Part shown: piece after piece, positions 51,905 through 60,709 of the stretch
Numbering within the stretch: position 1 is the stretch's first letter
Layout: every line of letters starts with the position of its first letter
Assembly (NCBI GenBank): GCA_014801875.1
Contig: JAAVDJ010000010.1
Coordinates: forward strand, 70,986 to 134,545
Length of the DNA: 63,560 bases
Source: Bacteroides sp.
GTDB lineage: Bacteria > Bacteroidota > Bacteroidia > Bacteroidales > Muribaculaceae
Direction: 5' to 3'
The notes under the pieces: generated by a model
Seen by the model: the letters and a program-made list of their open reading frames with translations, nothing else
Databases searched by the model: none
Told to the model about the DNA's origin: nothing
Program-made: the position numbers and the translations under genes

Positions 51905-54064
51905 TTAAGAAATCAACGACCAATCTACTGTTTTGGCAAATCTTAACGTCAATTCCCTTGCTATGATACTCACTTCTTCCGGCGACAAAGGTATTGGTTC
52001 CAAATCACCCTGTCTAACCTCAGTGGGGGTACATCCCTGAGCGAGCAACGACACATTTCCGCGCAACACAGCAAGCGCCGCTTCTCGGGCTCGTGTCAGT
52101 ATCTGACCATCTTTCGCCAAGTCTGCGACACGAAGATTGAAAGCGAGACCGCTCTGCTGTGTCCCCTCCATGTCGCCCGGTCCGCGAATCTTCATGTCAG
52201 CCTCAGAGATAAGAAATCCATCTGTAGTCTCGGTCATTATGGCAAGTCGTTTCTTGGTGTCTCCTCCGGCTTTGGCTTTACTCATAAGTATGCAATAGCT
52301 TTGGTCCGCTCCTCGCCCTACCCTTCCCCGAAGCTGATGTAGCTGCGAAAGACCGAAACGCTCGGCATTCTCAATCACCATCACGGAAGCATTCGGGACG
52401 TTTACCCCGACTTCAATTACTGTTGTTGCTACCATTATGCGCGCCTTTCCGCTCACAAACAATTCCATCTGATGGTCCTTCTCCTCCGGCTTCATACGCC
52501 CATGGACAAAGCAGACCGGAAAACTCGGAAAAGTCTCGCAAGTGCGTTTATAACCCTCCTCCAGACTCTTCAGGTCAAGTTTCTCGTTTTCGGCAATCAG
52601 AGGATAGACGATATAAACCTGCCTCCCCTCTCTGAGCTGCGCCACAATCAGCCTGTCTACCTCCATTCTGTTTGAATCGAAGCGAAGAAGTGTGGTGATG
52701 GGTTTACGCCCCGGCGGCAGCTCATCTATGACTGACACCTCAAGATCGCCATAAACTGTCATTGCAAGCGTGCGGGGAATCGGGGTAGCTGTCATGACAA
52801 GCACATGAGGCACTACTGTATTCTTGCTCCACATCCTCGCCCTCTGTGCCACTCCAAAACGATGCTGCTCGTCAATTACGGCCAGACCAAGCGCTTTGAA
52901 TTGTACGGTGTCCTCGATAAGGGCATGCGTGCCCACAATTATCTGTATTTCTCCGGAAAGGAGCCCCTCATGAATCTTGCGCCGCTCGCTTGTGCGTGTG
53001 CTTCCGGTCAGGAGCGCTACTCTCACCCCTATTGGCTCAGCCCACTCTCTCAAAGAGTCGTAATGCTGAGTTGCCAGAATCTCTGTCGGCGCCATTAGTG
53101 CGGCCTGAAAACCGTTGTCTACGGCCATAAGCATCGACATGAAAGCCACCATCGTCTTCCCTGACCCTACATCACCCTGCAGAAGTCGGTTCATTTGTCG
53201 CCCTGTCTTCATATCGGCCCTTATCTCTTTCAAGACTCTTTTCTGGGCTCCGGTCAGCTGAAAAGGGAGGACATTGAAATAGAAATTATTGAACTTCTCC
53301 CCGATGGTTTGGAAGACATATCCCGGAAGCTTGGAGCCACGCTCCATGGAATAGCGGAGGATGTGGGCCTCGACATAAAAGAGCTCTTCGAATTTCAGAC
53401 GCTCTGTAGCTCTTTGAAGCGAACGGACATCCGTTGGGAAGTGCATCTGCCTTAACGCTTCCTGAAGAGGCATGAGGCGATAACGTTCGATAATCTGCCC
53501 GGGAAGAGTCTCCTGAATGGTCGGAAACTGTCGATGTTCAAAAAGATTGGAGACAATAGTCTGTATGATGCGGGTGCTCAGACCACGTTTCCTCATTGTC
53601 TCCGTGAGTGAATAGACCCCGCGGAAGCCCGTCGGTGGTTTCTCCGGGTCATAGACCTCCACTTCCGGATGGGCTATTGACCATGCATTATGAAAAAAAT
53701 TAGGTTTTCCAAAAATCACATATTCAATCCCCGGTTTATACATTTCGGAGAATTGTTTGATTTTGGAAAACCATACTGTCTCCATCAGTCTTTTTCCATC
53801 GGAAAAGACTCCGATAAGACGTTTGCGCACCCCTTCCCCTTCCACACGGAATGATATAAAACGCCCCTTTATCTGAATGGCCGGTATATCGCTTCCGGTC
53901 AATTCCTCAATGCTGTAGAAACGGCTTCTGTCGATATGCCGGAACGGAAAATAGTAAAGGAGGTCGCGAAAAGTCACGACCTCTATCTGAGACGAGAGGA
54001 GCTTGGCTCGTGCTTCTCCAACCCCTTTGAGGAATTTTATGTCGGTGTCAAGAAAACCGGACAT
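51905..54064 (-). CDS. recG: ATP-dependent DNA helicase RecG
   Basis: 719 residues. RecG reverses forks and branch-migrates recombination intermediates. The N-terminal wedge domain (FLKGVGEARAKLLSSQ, then LYYFPFRHIDRS) is followed by the helicase core: LLQGDVGSGKTMVAFMSML, APTEILATQHY, VIDEQHRFGVAQRA (DEQH box), VMTATPIPRTLAMTVYGDLE, VYPLIAENEK, TVIEVGVNVPNASVMVIENAERFGLSQLHQLRGRVGRG. It lies 39 bases after ispD and probably shares the TetR-fabH-fabG-ispD transcript. Confidence 0.97.
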   Translation of the reverse strand: MSGFLDTDIKFLKGVGEARAKLLSSQIEVVTFRDLLYYFPFRHIDRSRFYSIEELTGSDIPAIQIKGRFISFRVEGEGVRKRLIGVFSDGKRLMETVWFSKIKQFSEMYKPGIEYVIFGKPNFFHNAWSIAHPEVEVYDPEKPPTGFRGVYSLTETMRKRGLSTRIIQTIVSNLFEHRQFPTIQETLPGQIIERYRLMPLQEALRQMHFPTDVRSLQRATERLKFEELFYVEAHILRYSMERGSKLPGYVFQTIGEKFNNFYFNVLPFQLTGAQKRVLKEIRADMKTGRQMNRLLQGDVGSGKTMVAFMSMLMAVDNGFQAALMAPTEILATQHYDSLREWAEPIGVRVALLTGSTRTSERRKIHEGLLSGEIQIIVGTHALIEDTVQFKALGLAVIDEQHRFGVAQRARMWSKNTVVPHVLVMTATPIPRTLAMTVYGDLEVSVIDELPPGRKPITTLLRFDSNRMEVDRLIVAQLREGRQVYIVYPLIAENEKLDLKSLEEGYKRTCETFPSFPVCFVHGRMKPEEKDHQMELFVSGKARIMVATTVIEVGVNVPNASVMVIENAERFGLSQLHQLRGRVGRGADQSYCILMSKAKAGGDTKKRLAIMTETTDGFLISEADMKIRGPGDMEGTQQSGLAFNLRVADLAKDGQILTRAREAALAVLRGNVSLLAQGCTPTEVRQGDLEPIPLSPEEVSIIARELTLRFAKTVDWSLIS

Positions 54065-54103
54065 GGACGGTTATTATAGATTACGGATGGGAAGTGTCAA
54101 TTG

Positions 54104-54784
54104 TCAGCTAAGAGGGGGAAGCAGAAGAGTTGCGATTTCAAGATCGCCGGGATTCGTGACCTTAATATTGGTGTGGCTTCCTTTGAAAAGAGAGGGAACC
54201 ACTCCATTTGCTTCCACCACTGAGGCATCGTCTGTAAAAGAATTTCCTTCAGCTCGCTTGTAAGCCTCCTTCAGAAGACGAGTCTGAAACACCTGTGGGG
54301 TCTGCACGGCCACGTAAAGACTCCGGTCTACCGCATGACTACTGTCGCCGTCAAGGCGGCGCAAAGAATCGGTCACAGACACCACTGGTACTCCGCCCCC
54401 CTTCTCGGCAGCCGTCTTCCATCCCGCCTCTATCACCTCCCGTGAGACAAGAGGGCGGGCTGCATCATGCACAGCCACGAGACTATCCTCCTCGGCAATT
54501 GCATTCAGAGCCGACTGCACCGACTCGAAACGCGAAGCTCCCCCGGGATGAAGTGAATGGAGAATACGGTCCGACTCCGCCAATTCAGCTTCCAGCTCTT
54601 TCCATAGGGAAAAGAACTGCTTTGGAAGGACAAGATGAAGTTGCGCTGAAGGGTCTTCATCATGAAACGCTTTTAACGACCACCACAAAAGAGGTCTCTC
54701 CCGAAGCATCTGAAACTGCTTCGGGAGAGCACCGCCGAGGCGAGTGCCTGCCCCGCCGGCTACGATTATAACGTGTTTTCTCAA
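54104..54784 (-). CDS. ispD: 2-C-methyl-D-erythritol 4-phosphate cytidylyltransferase
   Basis: 226 residues. IspD makes CDP-methylerythritol in the MEP route of isoprenoid synthesis. Motifs: VIIVAGGAGTRLGGALPKQF (CTP-binding), VAVHDAARPLVSREVIEAG, VPVVSVTDSLRR and VQTPQVFQTRLLKEAY, and FTDDASVVEANG near the end. It is 5 bases after fabG, the tightest junction of this cluster. The mixture of fatty-acid and isoprenoid genes is operon packing rather than a pathway. Confidence 0.94.
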   Translation of the reverse strand: MRKHVIIVAGGAGTRLGGALPKQFQMLRERPLLWWSLKAFHDEDPSAQLHLVLPKQFFSLWKELEAELAESDRILHSLHPGGASRFESVQSALNAIAEEDSLVAVHDAARPLVSREVIEAGWKTAAEKGGGVPVVSVTDSLRRLDGDSSHAVDRSLYVAVQTPQVFQTRLLKEAYKRAEGNSFTDDASVVEANGVVPSLFKGSHTNIKVTNPGDLEIATLLLPPLS

Positions 54785-54789
54785 AAGAA

Positions 54790-55536
54790 TTACATATTCA
54801 TGCCACCGTCAACCTGAATGACCTGACCGGTGACATAAGCTGAAAGATCAGATGCGAGGAAAGTCGCAACGTCAGCGATATCCTCCGGTTTCCCTCCGCG
54901 ACGAAGAGGAATTTTCTTTGTCCACTCTTCACGCACACTGTCGGGAAGTGCTGCTGTCATAGCTGTCTCGATGAAACCGGGAGCAATAGCGTTGGCACGG
55001 ATTCCGCGTGACCCGACTTCTTGGGCTATACTCTTTGCGAGAGCGATGAGGCCTGCCTTGGACGCTGCGTAGTTAGACTGCCCCGCATTGCCATGAACAC
55101 CTACCACTGAAGCCATATTGATGATGGAGCCTGAACGCTGACGCATCATGATGGGAAGAACTGCATGGATGAAATTGAATGCTGACTTGAGATTGACAGC
55201 GATCACTGCATCCCACTGAGCCTCTGACATACGCATCATGAGGCCGTCTTTTGTGATACCTGCGTTATTGACAAGAATATCGATCTTCCCGAAATCCTCC
55301 TTCACTTGATTGACAACTTTCTCTGTCTCCTCGAAATTGGCAGCGTTGGAAGCATACCCTTTGCATTTTACGCCAAGAGCCTGGATTTCCTCTTCTGTCT
55401 GCTTCCCGTTCTCATCTATTACGAGATCGGTGAAAGCGATGTTTGCCCCTTCGGAGGCGAATTTGAGAGCGATTGCCTTCCCTATGCCACGAGCGGCACC
55501 TGTGATCAAGGCGGTCTTTCCTTCAAGTAGTTTCAT
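54790..55536 (-). CDS. fabG: 3-oxoacyl-ACP reductase
   Basis: 248 residues from the ATG at 55536; the longer frame to 55602 overlaps the FabH-like gene and is not family-like. A short-chain dehydrogenase that reduces beta-ketoacyl-ACP with NADPH in fatty-acid elongation. Motifs: cofactor-binding ALITGAARGIGKAIA, NNAGITKDGLMMRM, catalytic Ser in IINMASVVGVHGN, and YAASKAG (Y and K). C-terminal APGFIETAMTAALP and QVIQVDGGMNM are typical FabG. Neighbours FabH-like and TetR on the same strand suggest a locally regulated lipid-synthesis set. Confidence 0.93.
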   Translation of the reverse strand: MKLLEGKTALITGAARGIGKAIALKFASEGANIAFTDLVIDENGKQTEEEIQALGVKCKGYASNAANFEETEKVVNQVKEDFGKIDILVNNAGITKDGLMMRMSEAQWDAVIAVNLKSAFNFIHAVLPIMMRQRSGSIINMASVVGVHGNAGQSNYAASKAGLIALAKSIAQEVGSRGIRANAIAPGFIETAMTAALPDSVREEWTKKIPLRRGGKPEDIADVATFLASDLSAYVTGQVIQVDGGMNM

Positions 55537-55574
55537 TAGAATATATAATTTATATATGGTTTTTATCAGTGGAA

Positions 55575-56519
55575 TCAGAACTTCACGATGAAGCAGCCGC
55601 ATGAATATCCCCCTCCGAACACCATGAGGGCGGCCTTGTCTCCTTTCTTGAATTTCTCAAGATTTTCAGCCAACACGAGCGGGGCGGAAGCCGAGCCTGT
55701 ATTGCCCAACACTTCGATATTGTTCAGGAAATCTTCCATAGGCTTATCAAGCTGGTGGGCCACCTGAGCCACAATCCTTTTGTTGGCCTGATGACAGATG
55801 AGTTTCGAAATATCTCCGATTTTAAGACCCGTGTTCTCGAGAGAATGATTAAGCGCGTAAATCATATATTTGCAGGCATGGATAAAGACATCTCTGCCGT
55901 CAGGCATCGTGATTCCGTCTTCTCCCGGACGGAGTTTCACGCCGCCGGGACCCTTACCGACATCTCCGAGACCCTCCGTGAATATATCAAGAATCTCAAT
56001 GTCGTTCTCGCTTTGGCGCTCCTTGCTCAGGAAGTAGGCCACGGCTGCATCTCCCCAAAGATGACCTGCCTTGGGGTCTTTCTCATTGCTGTAATATGTG
56101 TTATGTTCGGAACATATGAGAAGAGCCTTGTCTGCCTTACCCATCGCGAAATATCCTTCGATAATCTCGAGTCCGTTGATAAAGGAAGAGCAGGCGGCTG
56201 ATGCATAGACTGCTTTCGCGCCGTGGATGCCGTAATGTTTCTGGGCTACATGGGCGGGGGTTGCGACTGTGTCGTATGCCGAATAGAACGCACCCACGAT
56301 GAGATCCACATTCTTGACGTCGTAGGGAAGTTTTGGGAGAGCGTCGTCAATGGCGCATATTGCCATGGAATCCACATTCTCGTCAGAAGCCGCTTTCGAG
56401 CGGCTCACCATCCCCGTGCGCTGAAGAATCCATCCGGGTTCGAGATTGTTGAGCTTCTCGAAGTAATCGTTGGTGACTCTTGCCTCAGGGACATATTTTC
56501 CAATAGCGTTAATAAACAT
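55575..56519 (-). CDS. FabH-like 3-oxoacyl-ACP synthase III
   Basis: 314 residues of the KAS III thiolase fold. The catalytic triad is visible: Cys in YASAACSSFINGLE (residue about 113), His in ICHQANKRI (about 241) and Asn in EVLGNTGSASAPL (about 272). It condenses an acyl-CoA with malonyl-ACP; whether it primes ordinary branched fatty acids or a special lipid/aryl product cannot be told from this gene alone. GWILQRTGMVSR is the usual N-terminal block. It stands 38 bases before fabG and 49 bases after the TetR gene. Confidence 0.87.
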   Translation of the reverse strand: MFINAIGKYVPEARVTNDYFEKLNNLEPGWILQRTGMVSRSKAASDENVDSMAICAIDDALPKLPYDVKNVDLIVGAFYSAYDTVATPAHVAQKHYGIHGAKAVYASAACSSFINGLEIIEGYFAMGKADKALLICSEHNTYYSNEKDPKAGHLWGDAAVAYFLSKERQSENDIEILDIFTEGLGDVGKGPGGVKLRPGEDGITMPDGRDVFIHACKYMIYALNHSLENTGLKIGDISKLICHQANKRIVAQVAHQLDKPMEDFLNNIEVLGNTGSASAPLVLAENLEKFKKGDKAALMVFGGGYSCGCFIVKF

Positions 56520-56568
56520 GATAATCTATCTTAAATTAAACACATAAAATAGGGATCTGAAAAAATTC

Positions 56569-57153
56569 TCAACGCCGTTTGATTCCATTGAGAAACATAT
56601 CGGCGATGTAGGTCTTCAGCATCTCCTTGTCAATCCCCTCATCAGACAGATTGTCTCTTATGAAAGGAACATCCAGCCCATGTATCGCCTGGGTCATTAT
56701 GACGGCGGTATGGTTGATGTTGGGAATTTCGAAAAAACCTTGCTCCACTCCTTCACGAAGGATGTCGCGCAGAAGGGCGGTCTCTTTGCGGGTGATAATC
56801 TTTCGTGCCCGGTCCACTTTTCTGACATCGCGGAAGAAACCGGCGCGCAGCGAACCATTCCGGGAAACTATCTCCTTCATAGCCTCGAACCGGCACTCTA
56901 TATATTCCACAAGTTTGATGTCTGGGGGCACCGGACGGGCGACAATATGGCAGAGCTTGTTGAGAAGCTGATCCGTCTCACTTTCAATAACGGCATTAAA
57001 AATGTCTCGTTTGCTTTTGAAATATGTGTAGATGGTCCGTCTGCCTTTGTCAGAAGCTGAGGCGATATCGTTCATGGTCGTGTTCTCAACCCCTTTTCGA
57101 GCGAAAAGTTGCCGAGCCACTTCTATAAACTTATCACGTGTTTTCATCACCAT
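56569..57153 (-). CDS. TetR/AcrR-family transcriptional regulator
   Basis: 194 residues. The N-terminal TetR helix-turn-helix is complete: RDKFIEVARQLFARKGVENTTMNDIASASDKGRRTIYTYFKSKRDIFNAVI is the canonical layout (read in two parts: helices 1-3 and the YFxSKxxI end). The C-terminal ligand-binding part is helical with no recognisable family. It is the first gene on the strand before fabH-like and fabG and therefore probably regulates them and itself. A second in-frame ATG lies at 57147. Ligand unknown; acyl-CoA is a guess from the neighbours. Confidence 0.9.
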   Translation of the reverse strand: MVMKTRDKFIEVARQLFARKGVENTTMNDIASASDKGRRTIYTYFKSKRDIFNAVIESETDQLLNKLCHIVARPVPPDIKLVEYIECRFEAMKEIVSRNGSLRAGFFRDVRKVDRARKIITRKETALLRDILREGVEQGFFEIPNINHTAVIMTQAIHGLDVPFIRDNLSDEGIDKEMLKTYIADMFLNGIKRR

Positions 57154-57458
57154 AACTGCACAAAGAAGTTTAGAGTGAGCAAAATTAACAAATTTTTTTG
57201 AGTTTTACGTCACAAACATATATTATTTTTTAGAATACCCCTCTATTTCGCCACGGCACATAGGATATCCGGTTATTTTTTGACATTTCCGAGAGAAAAA
57301 TTTGTTTCCTGACAATATTCCCAAATTGTCTGATCATTCTTTTATTAAAATGTTTCTTTTAAAGAAAAAATCTCACAAGTTAGACATATTTTATTTATCT
57401 ATATCCCAGATGTTTATGAAATTTTTAAAATATTTTAACACATTTTCTTGTCAAAATA
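57154..57458. other. AT-rich intergenic stretch upstream of the TetR gene
   Basis: About 300 bases with no credible gene. A small inverted repeat GACAAT/ATTGTC at 57311-57330 could be an operator, but it is 160 bases from the TetR start. Nothing else found. Confidence 0.4.
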
Positions 57459-57490
57459 TTTGCATAGTATCAAAAAAAGGTGTAATTTTG
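57459..57490 (+). promoter_or_regulatory. Promoter of the initiator tRNA
   Basis: TTTG (57459-57462), 20 bases, TAATTTTG (57483-57490), about 10 bases before the expected transcript start and 16 bases before the tRNA 5' end. Confidence 0.85.
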
Positions 57491-57506
57491 CACTCGTAAA
57501 TGACAC

Positions 57507-57581
<75 letters not shown>

Positions 57582-57583
57582 TA

Positions 57584-57614
57584 AGAGCTGATTCAATTTG
57601 AATCGGCTCTTTTT
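57584..57614 (+). terminator. Terminator of tRNA-fMet
   Basis: 12-bp stem with one T-G pair (57584-57595 with 57599-57610), then TTTT. Confidence 0.85.
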
Positions 57615-57696
57615 GTTTTCCATATTTTGTAGTTGTGTAGTCTTTTCTTTGTCCGTCTCATGACAGGCAAATATTTAAGCAAAATTTTTCATTTTT

Positions 57697-58362
57697 ATGC
57701 AGGTCATATACGAAGACAATCATATCATTATTGTCAATAAGAATCCGGGGGAAATTGTGCAGGGTGATAAAACCGGCGACACTCCCCTCTCCGAAATGGT
57801 GAAGGAATACCTGAAAGTGAAATACAACAAACCGGGAAATGTTTTCTGCGGGGTGGTGCATCGTATTGACCGCCCGGTAGGTGGACTCGTGGTTTTCGCT
57901 AAAACATCCAAGGCGCTGACTCGACTAAATGACATGCTGAGAAAAGGGGAAATCCACAAAACTTATTGGGCGCTTGTGGAGGGCAGACCGGAAAAAGAAG
58001 CCGCCACTCTCAAGGATTTCCTTGTGAGTGACGGACGAATTAACAAAACTTTTATCGCTAAGAAAGGGGATAAGGACGCTAAGGAATCTGTGCTTGAATA
58101 TTCCACAATTGCCAATGGCGACCATTATTCTTTGCTTGAAGTGAACCTCCTGACCGGAAGAAAACATCAGATCCGATGTCAGCTTTCCTCTACAGGACAC
58201 CCCATAAAGGGTGATTTGAAGTATGGTGCTAAAAGAAGCAACAAAGACGGGGGAATTTCCCTTCTGGCACGACGCATTGAATTCGTGCATCCTGTCTCCA
58301 AAGAGAAAATTATAGCCGAGGCCCCCTTACCGTCTGAATTTCTCAAGCTTCTCCCCGGATAA
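57697..58362 (+). CDS. RluA-family pseudouridine synthase
   Basis: 221 residues. A single catalytic domain of the RluA family; it has no N-terminal S4 domain. The catalytic aspartate is in the HRIDRPVGGLVVFAKT motif, and YSLLEVNLLTGRKHQIRCQLSSTGHPI is the second family block. It isomerises specific uridines in rRNA or tRNA to pseudouridine; the exact target is not predictable. Ends 21 bases before a convergent gene. Confidence 0.93.
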   Translation: MQVIYEDNHIIIVNKNPGEIVQGDKTGDTPLSEMVKEYLKVKYNKPGNVFCGVVHRIDRPVGGLVVFAKTSKALTRLNDMLRKGEIHKTYWALVEGRPEKEAATLKDFLVSDGRINKTFIAKKGDKDAKESVLEYSTIANGDHYSLLEVNLLTGRKHQIRCQLSSTGHPIKGDLKYGAKRSNKDGGISLLARRIEFVHPVSKEKIIAEAPLPSEFLKLLPG

Positions 58363-58383
58363 TAACCGGGGCTGAGGCCATCC

Positions 58384-59133
58384 TTATTCAGGATTGTGAA
58401 TCATCTCGACATGACCTGCCGGAAGACTCGCACTCAAAAGAAGAGGCAGACGACTTGAAACGCTGACTTCAGCCTTCACCGGATAACCGCTCATAGCCCC
58501 TTTGTAGCTGTATTCGAAATTGACCGAATAAGTAGGATAAGTTGTTCCTCCGACTGAATAATTTGATTTCCCGTTATAGGTCACCACTACTCGCTGAGGA
58601 TCTCCTCCTACTACTGTGATGGGAATCGTCACACTGCTTCCGGGAGTCATGCTTTCGAAATCCATCTCCTTGAAATAATAAAACATTCCGAGCATGTCGG
58701 CCGTCACGTTTATGGCCTCCATTGTGTCGTCGGAAGCGTCCAGCGTCCCTTCCCCCTTGATATTCTTATAGTTCGCAGGATTGGAAGGATCAAAACCGGA
58801 GGTGCGGTAAGCAGTAACCTTTGGTTTGAGATACCATCCGTTTTCATAAGTGACGGTCTCGCGGCTTAGTCCGGACGCCGGCTGCATAGTAGCATGCAAT
58901 GTGTCGGACACACAGAAAACGCGACCATCCCAGGGGATACTGTTGCCGTCAAGGGTTGCCCGAAACTGATTCCCTTCCGTTTCCATCGTGACGTTTCCAT
59001 GTGCTATCATGACATCTATCAATCCCCAGTGATAATGCACGTCATAGTGGATTTCCTGAGGAGGGATATTTACTTGCGCTTTCATCATGAAGCTTCCAAA
59101 GATTGCTACAAGAAGCAGTAATGTTTTTTTCAT
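58384..59133 (-). CDS. DUF3108-like secreted protein
   Basis: 249 residues with a signal peptide (MKKTLLLLVAIFGSFMMKAQ). The body resembles DUF3108 proteins: LHYDVHYHWGLIDVMIAHGN near the start, a beta-rich middle with GRVFCVSDTLHATM, and a C-terminal VSSRLPLLLSASLPAGHVEM. DUF3108 members are periplasmic and of unknown function. It is probably monocistronic, with an AT-rich gap before the divergent phosphatase. Assignment to DUF3108 rests on pattern memory, not alignment. Confidence 0.75.
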   Translation of the reverse strand: MKKTLLLLVAIFGSFMMKAQVNIPPQEIHYDVHYHWGLIDVMIAHGNVTMETEGNQFRATLDGNSIPWDGRVFCVSDTLHATMQPASGLSRETVTYENGWYLKPKVTAYRTSGFDPSNPANYKNIKGEGTLDASDDTMEAINVTADMLGMFYYFKEMDFESMTPGSSVTIPITVVGGDPQRVVVTYNGKSNYSVGGTTYPTYSVNFEYSYKGAMSGYPVKAEVSVSSRLPLLLSASLPAGHVEMIHNPE

Positions 59134-59287
59134 AATCTTGAAGTATATAGCGGTGTTTGTTTTTGAAATTGTTTGAACAACTTCTTTTGAAAAAACAAAT
59201 GGAATGAAGAATGGTTTAACATTTCGGCTAAAACCAAAATACCTTCCGTTTGTTAAAAAAGAATATAACCTTAAAAAAATAATTAAT

Positions 59288-60598
59288 ATGAAAAAACTCT
59301 ATTCATTGGCAGCAATGGCTGTGTTGTCTCTGTCTATCCCTTTCTCTGCCTTTCCTCAAGCTCAGCGTTCAAAAGAATTCAAAGACAAATACCAGCTCAA
59401 GGAGGCAGTGGTTCTGAGCCGTCACAACATCCGCTCTCCCCTATCCGATTCAAAAAGCGATTTGGGCAGAATGACTCCACATGCCTGGCATAAATGGAGC
59501 TCCGGAAAAAGCGAACTAACCTCCCGCGGAGGGGCCTTGGAGACTATGATGGGGCAATATTTCAGAAAATGGGCCGTTGATGCCGGGCTTTTCCCTGAAA
59601 ATCATTCCCCTTCTGCTGATGATGTTAACGTCACTGCAAATTCAATGCAAAGATGTATCGCCACGGCTCAGTATTTCTCTTCCGGATTCATGCCTGTGGG
59701 TGGCATCACTGTCAATCATCGTTACACTCCCTCTCAAATGGACCCTCTTTTCAATCCGCAGCTCACCAAATCAAGCCCCGAGTTTCGGGCTGAGGCTATG
59801 AAGCAAATAGCCGCAATGGGGGGTAAGAAAGGTATCGTCGGGATTAACGAAAACATAAAGCCTGACTACGAACTCATGATGGAGGTGCTTGATGTGAAAG
59901 AGTCCCCCATGGCTAAAGCCAACGACCCAAAACTTAAGGCTTTCGACAACTATAACACGGAGATTGTCCTTGACAAATGGGGCGAACCGAGCATGAAAGG
60001 GGGGAGCGCTTTGAAGGAGCTTAATTCTGCAAGTGATGCCTTTATCCTGCAATATTATGAGGCGCCGGATACTCTCACGGCTGCTTTCGGTCATAACCTC
60101 ACACGCAAGGATTGGGAGCGTCTGGCTCACGTGAAGGATGTATATCAGGATGTGCTGTTCACGGCTCCTATTGTCGCTACAAATGTTGCTAAACCGTTGG
60201 TGCAGTATATGCTCGAGGAACTTCAGAGTCCTACCCGTAAATTCACATTCCTTGTAGGTCATGACAGTAATCTTTCAAGTGTCGCAACGGCTTTAGGCAT
60301 CGAGGAATATGAGGTGCCGAATGCTATCGAGAAAAAAACTCCGATCGGTTCAAAAATGGTAATAGAGAAATTCGTGGGTCCGGATGGTGAGGAATACGCC
60401 GACATCAACCTCGTTTACCAGAGTGTGGATCAGCTGAGAAATATGGAGCTACTCGACCTTGACAATCCTCCGATGATTTACCCCCTTTCATTCAAAGGTC
60501 TTGAAAAGAATGCCGACGGGCTCTACAAGATGAAAGATGTTAAGGCTCGTTTCGAACAGGCGTTGAGAGCCTACGAAGCAATCCCGGATGGTGAATAA
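59288..60598 (+). CDS. Histidine-type (acid) phosphatase family, RHN variant
   Basis: 436 residues from the ATG at 59288 with a signal peptide ending near FPQAQ; the longer frame to 59204 is not needed. The family active-site motif RHGxRxP is here RHNIRSP (45-51) with Asn47 in place of Gly, and the second histidine lies in LVGHDSNLSSVATALGI (HD). Members hydrolyse phosphate esters such as phytate or glucose phosphates in the periplasm. The TSRGGALETMMGQYF and ANSMQRCIATAQYF segments are typical. Substrate unknown. Confidence 0.88.
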   Translation: MKKLYSLAAMAVLSLSIPFSAFPQAQRSKEFKDKYQLKEAVVLSRHNIRSPLSDSKSDLGRMTPHAWHKWSSGKSELTSRGGALETMMGQYFRKWAVDAGLFPENHSPSADDVNVTANSMQRCIATAQYFSSGFMPVGGITVNHRYTPSQMDPLFNPQLTKSSPEFRAEAMKQIAAMGGKKGIVGINENIKPDYELMMEVLDVKESPMAKANDPKLKAFDNYNTEIVLDKWGEPSMKGGSALKELNSASDAFILQYYEAPDTLTAAFGHNLTRKDWERLAHVKDVYQDVLFTAPIVATNVAKPLVQYMLEELQSPTRKFTFLVGHDSNLSSVATALGIEEYEVPNAIEKKTPIGSKMVIEKFVGPDGEEYADINLVYQSVDQLRNMELLDLDNPPMIYPLSFKGLEKNADGLYKMKDVKARFEQALRAYEAIPDGE

Positions 60599-60646
60599 TG
60601 GATGAGTTACATAAGACCCTCTCCTGATAATATGGATGAGATAATA

Positions 60647-60690
60647 AAAAATAATCGGGTCGGAGAAAAATCTCCGACCCGATTATTTTT
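60647..60690. terminator. Strong bidirectional terminator
   Basis: 20-bp perfect stem (60647-60666 with 60671-60690) around AAAA, with A-rich and T-rich ends. It stops both the phosphatase gene and the convergent sugar carrier gene. Confidence 0.95.
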
Positions 60691-60709
60691 TATTATCTTT
60701 TCTCTCTTT

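Noticed and set aside
58353-58371. Terminator between the pseudouridine synthase and the DUF3108-like gene
   Set aside because: Six-bp GC stem at the stop codon without a T-run on either side; too weak to list.
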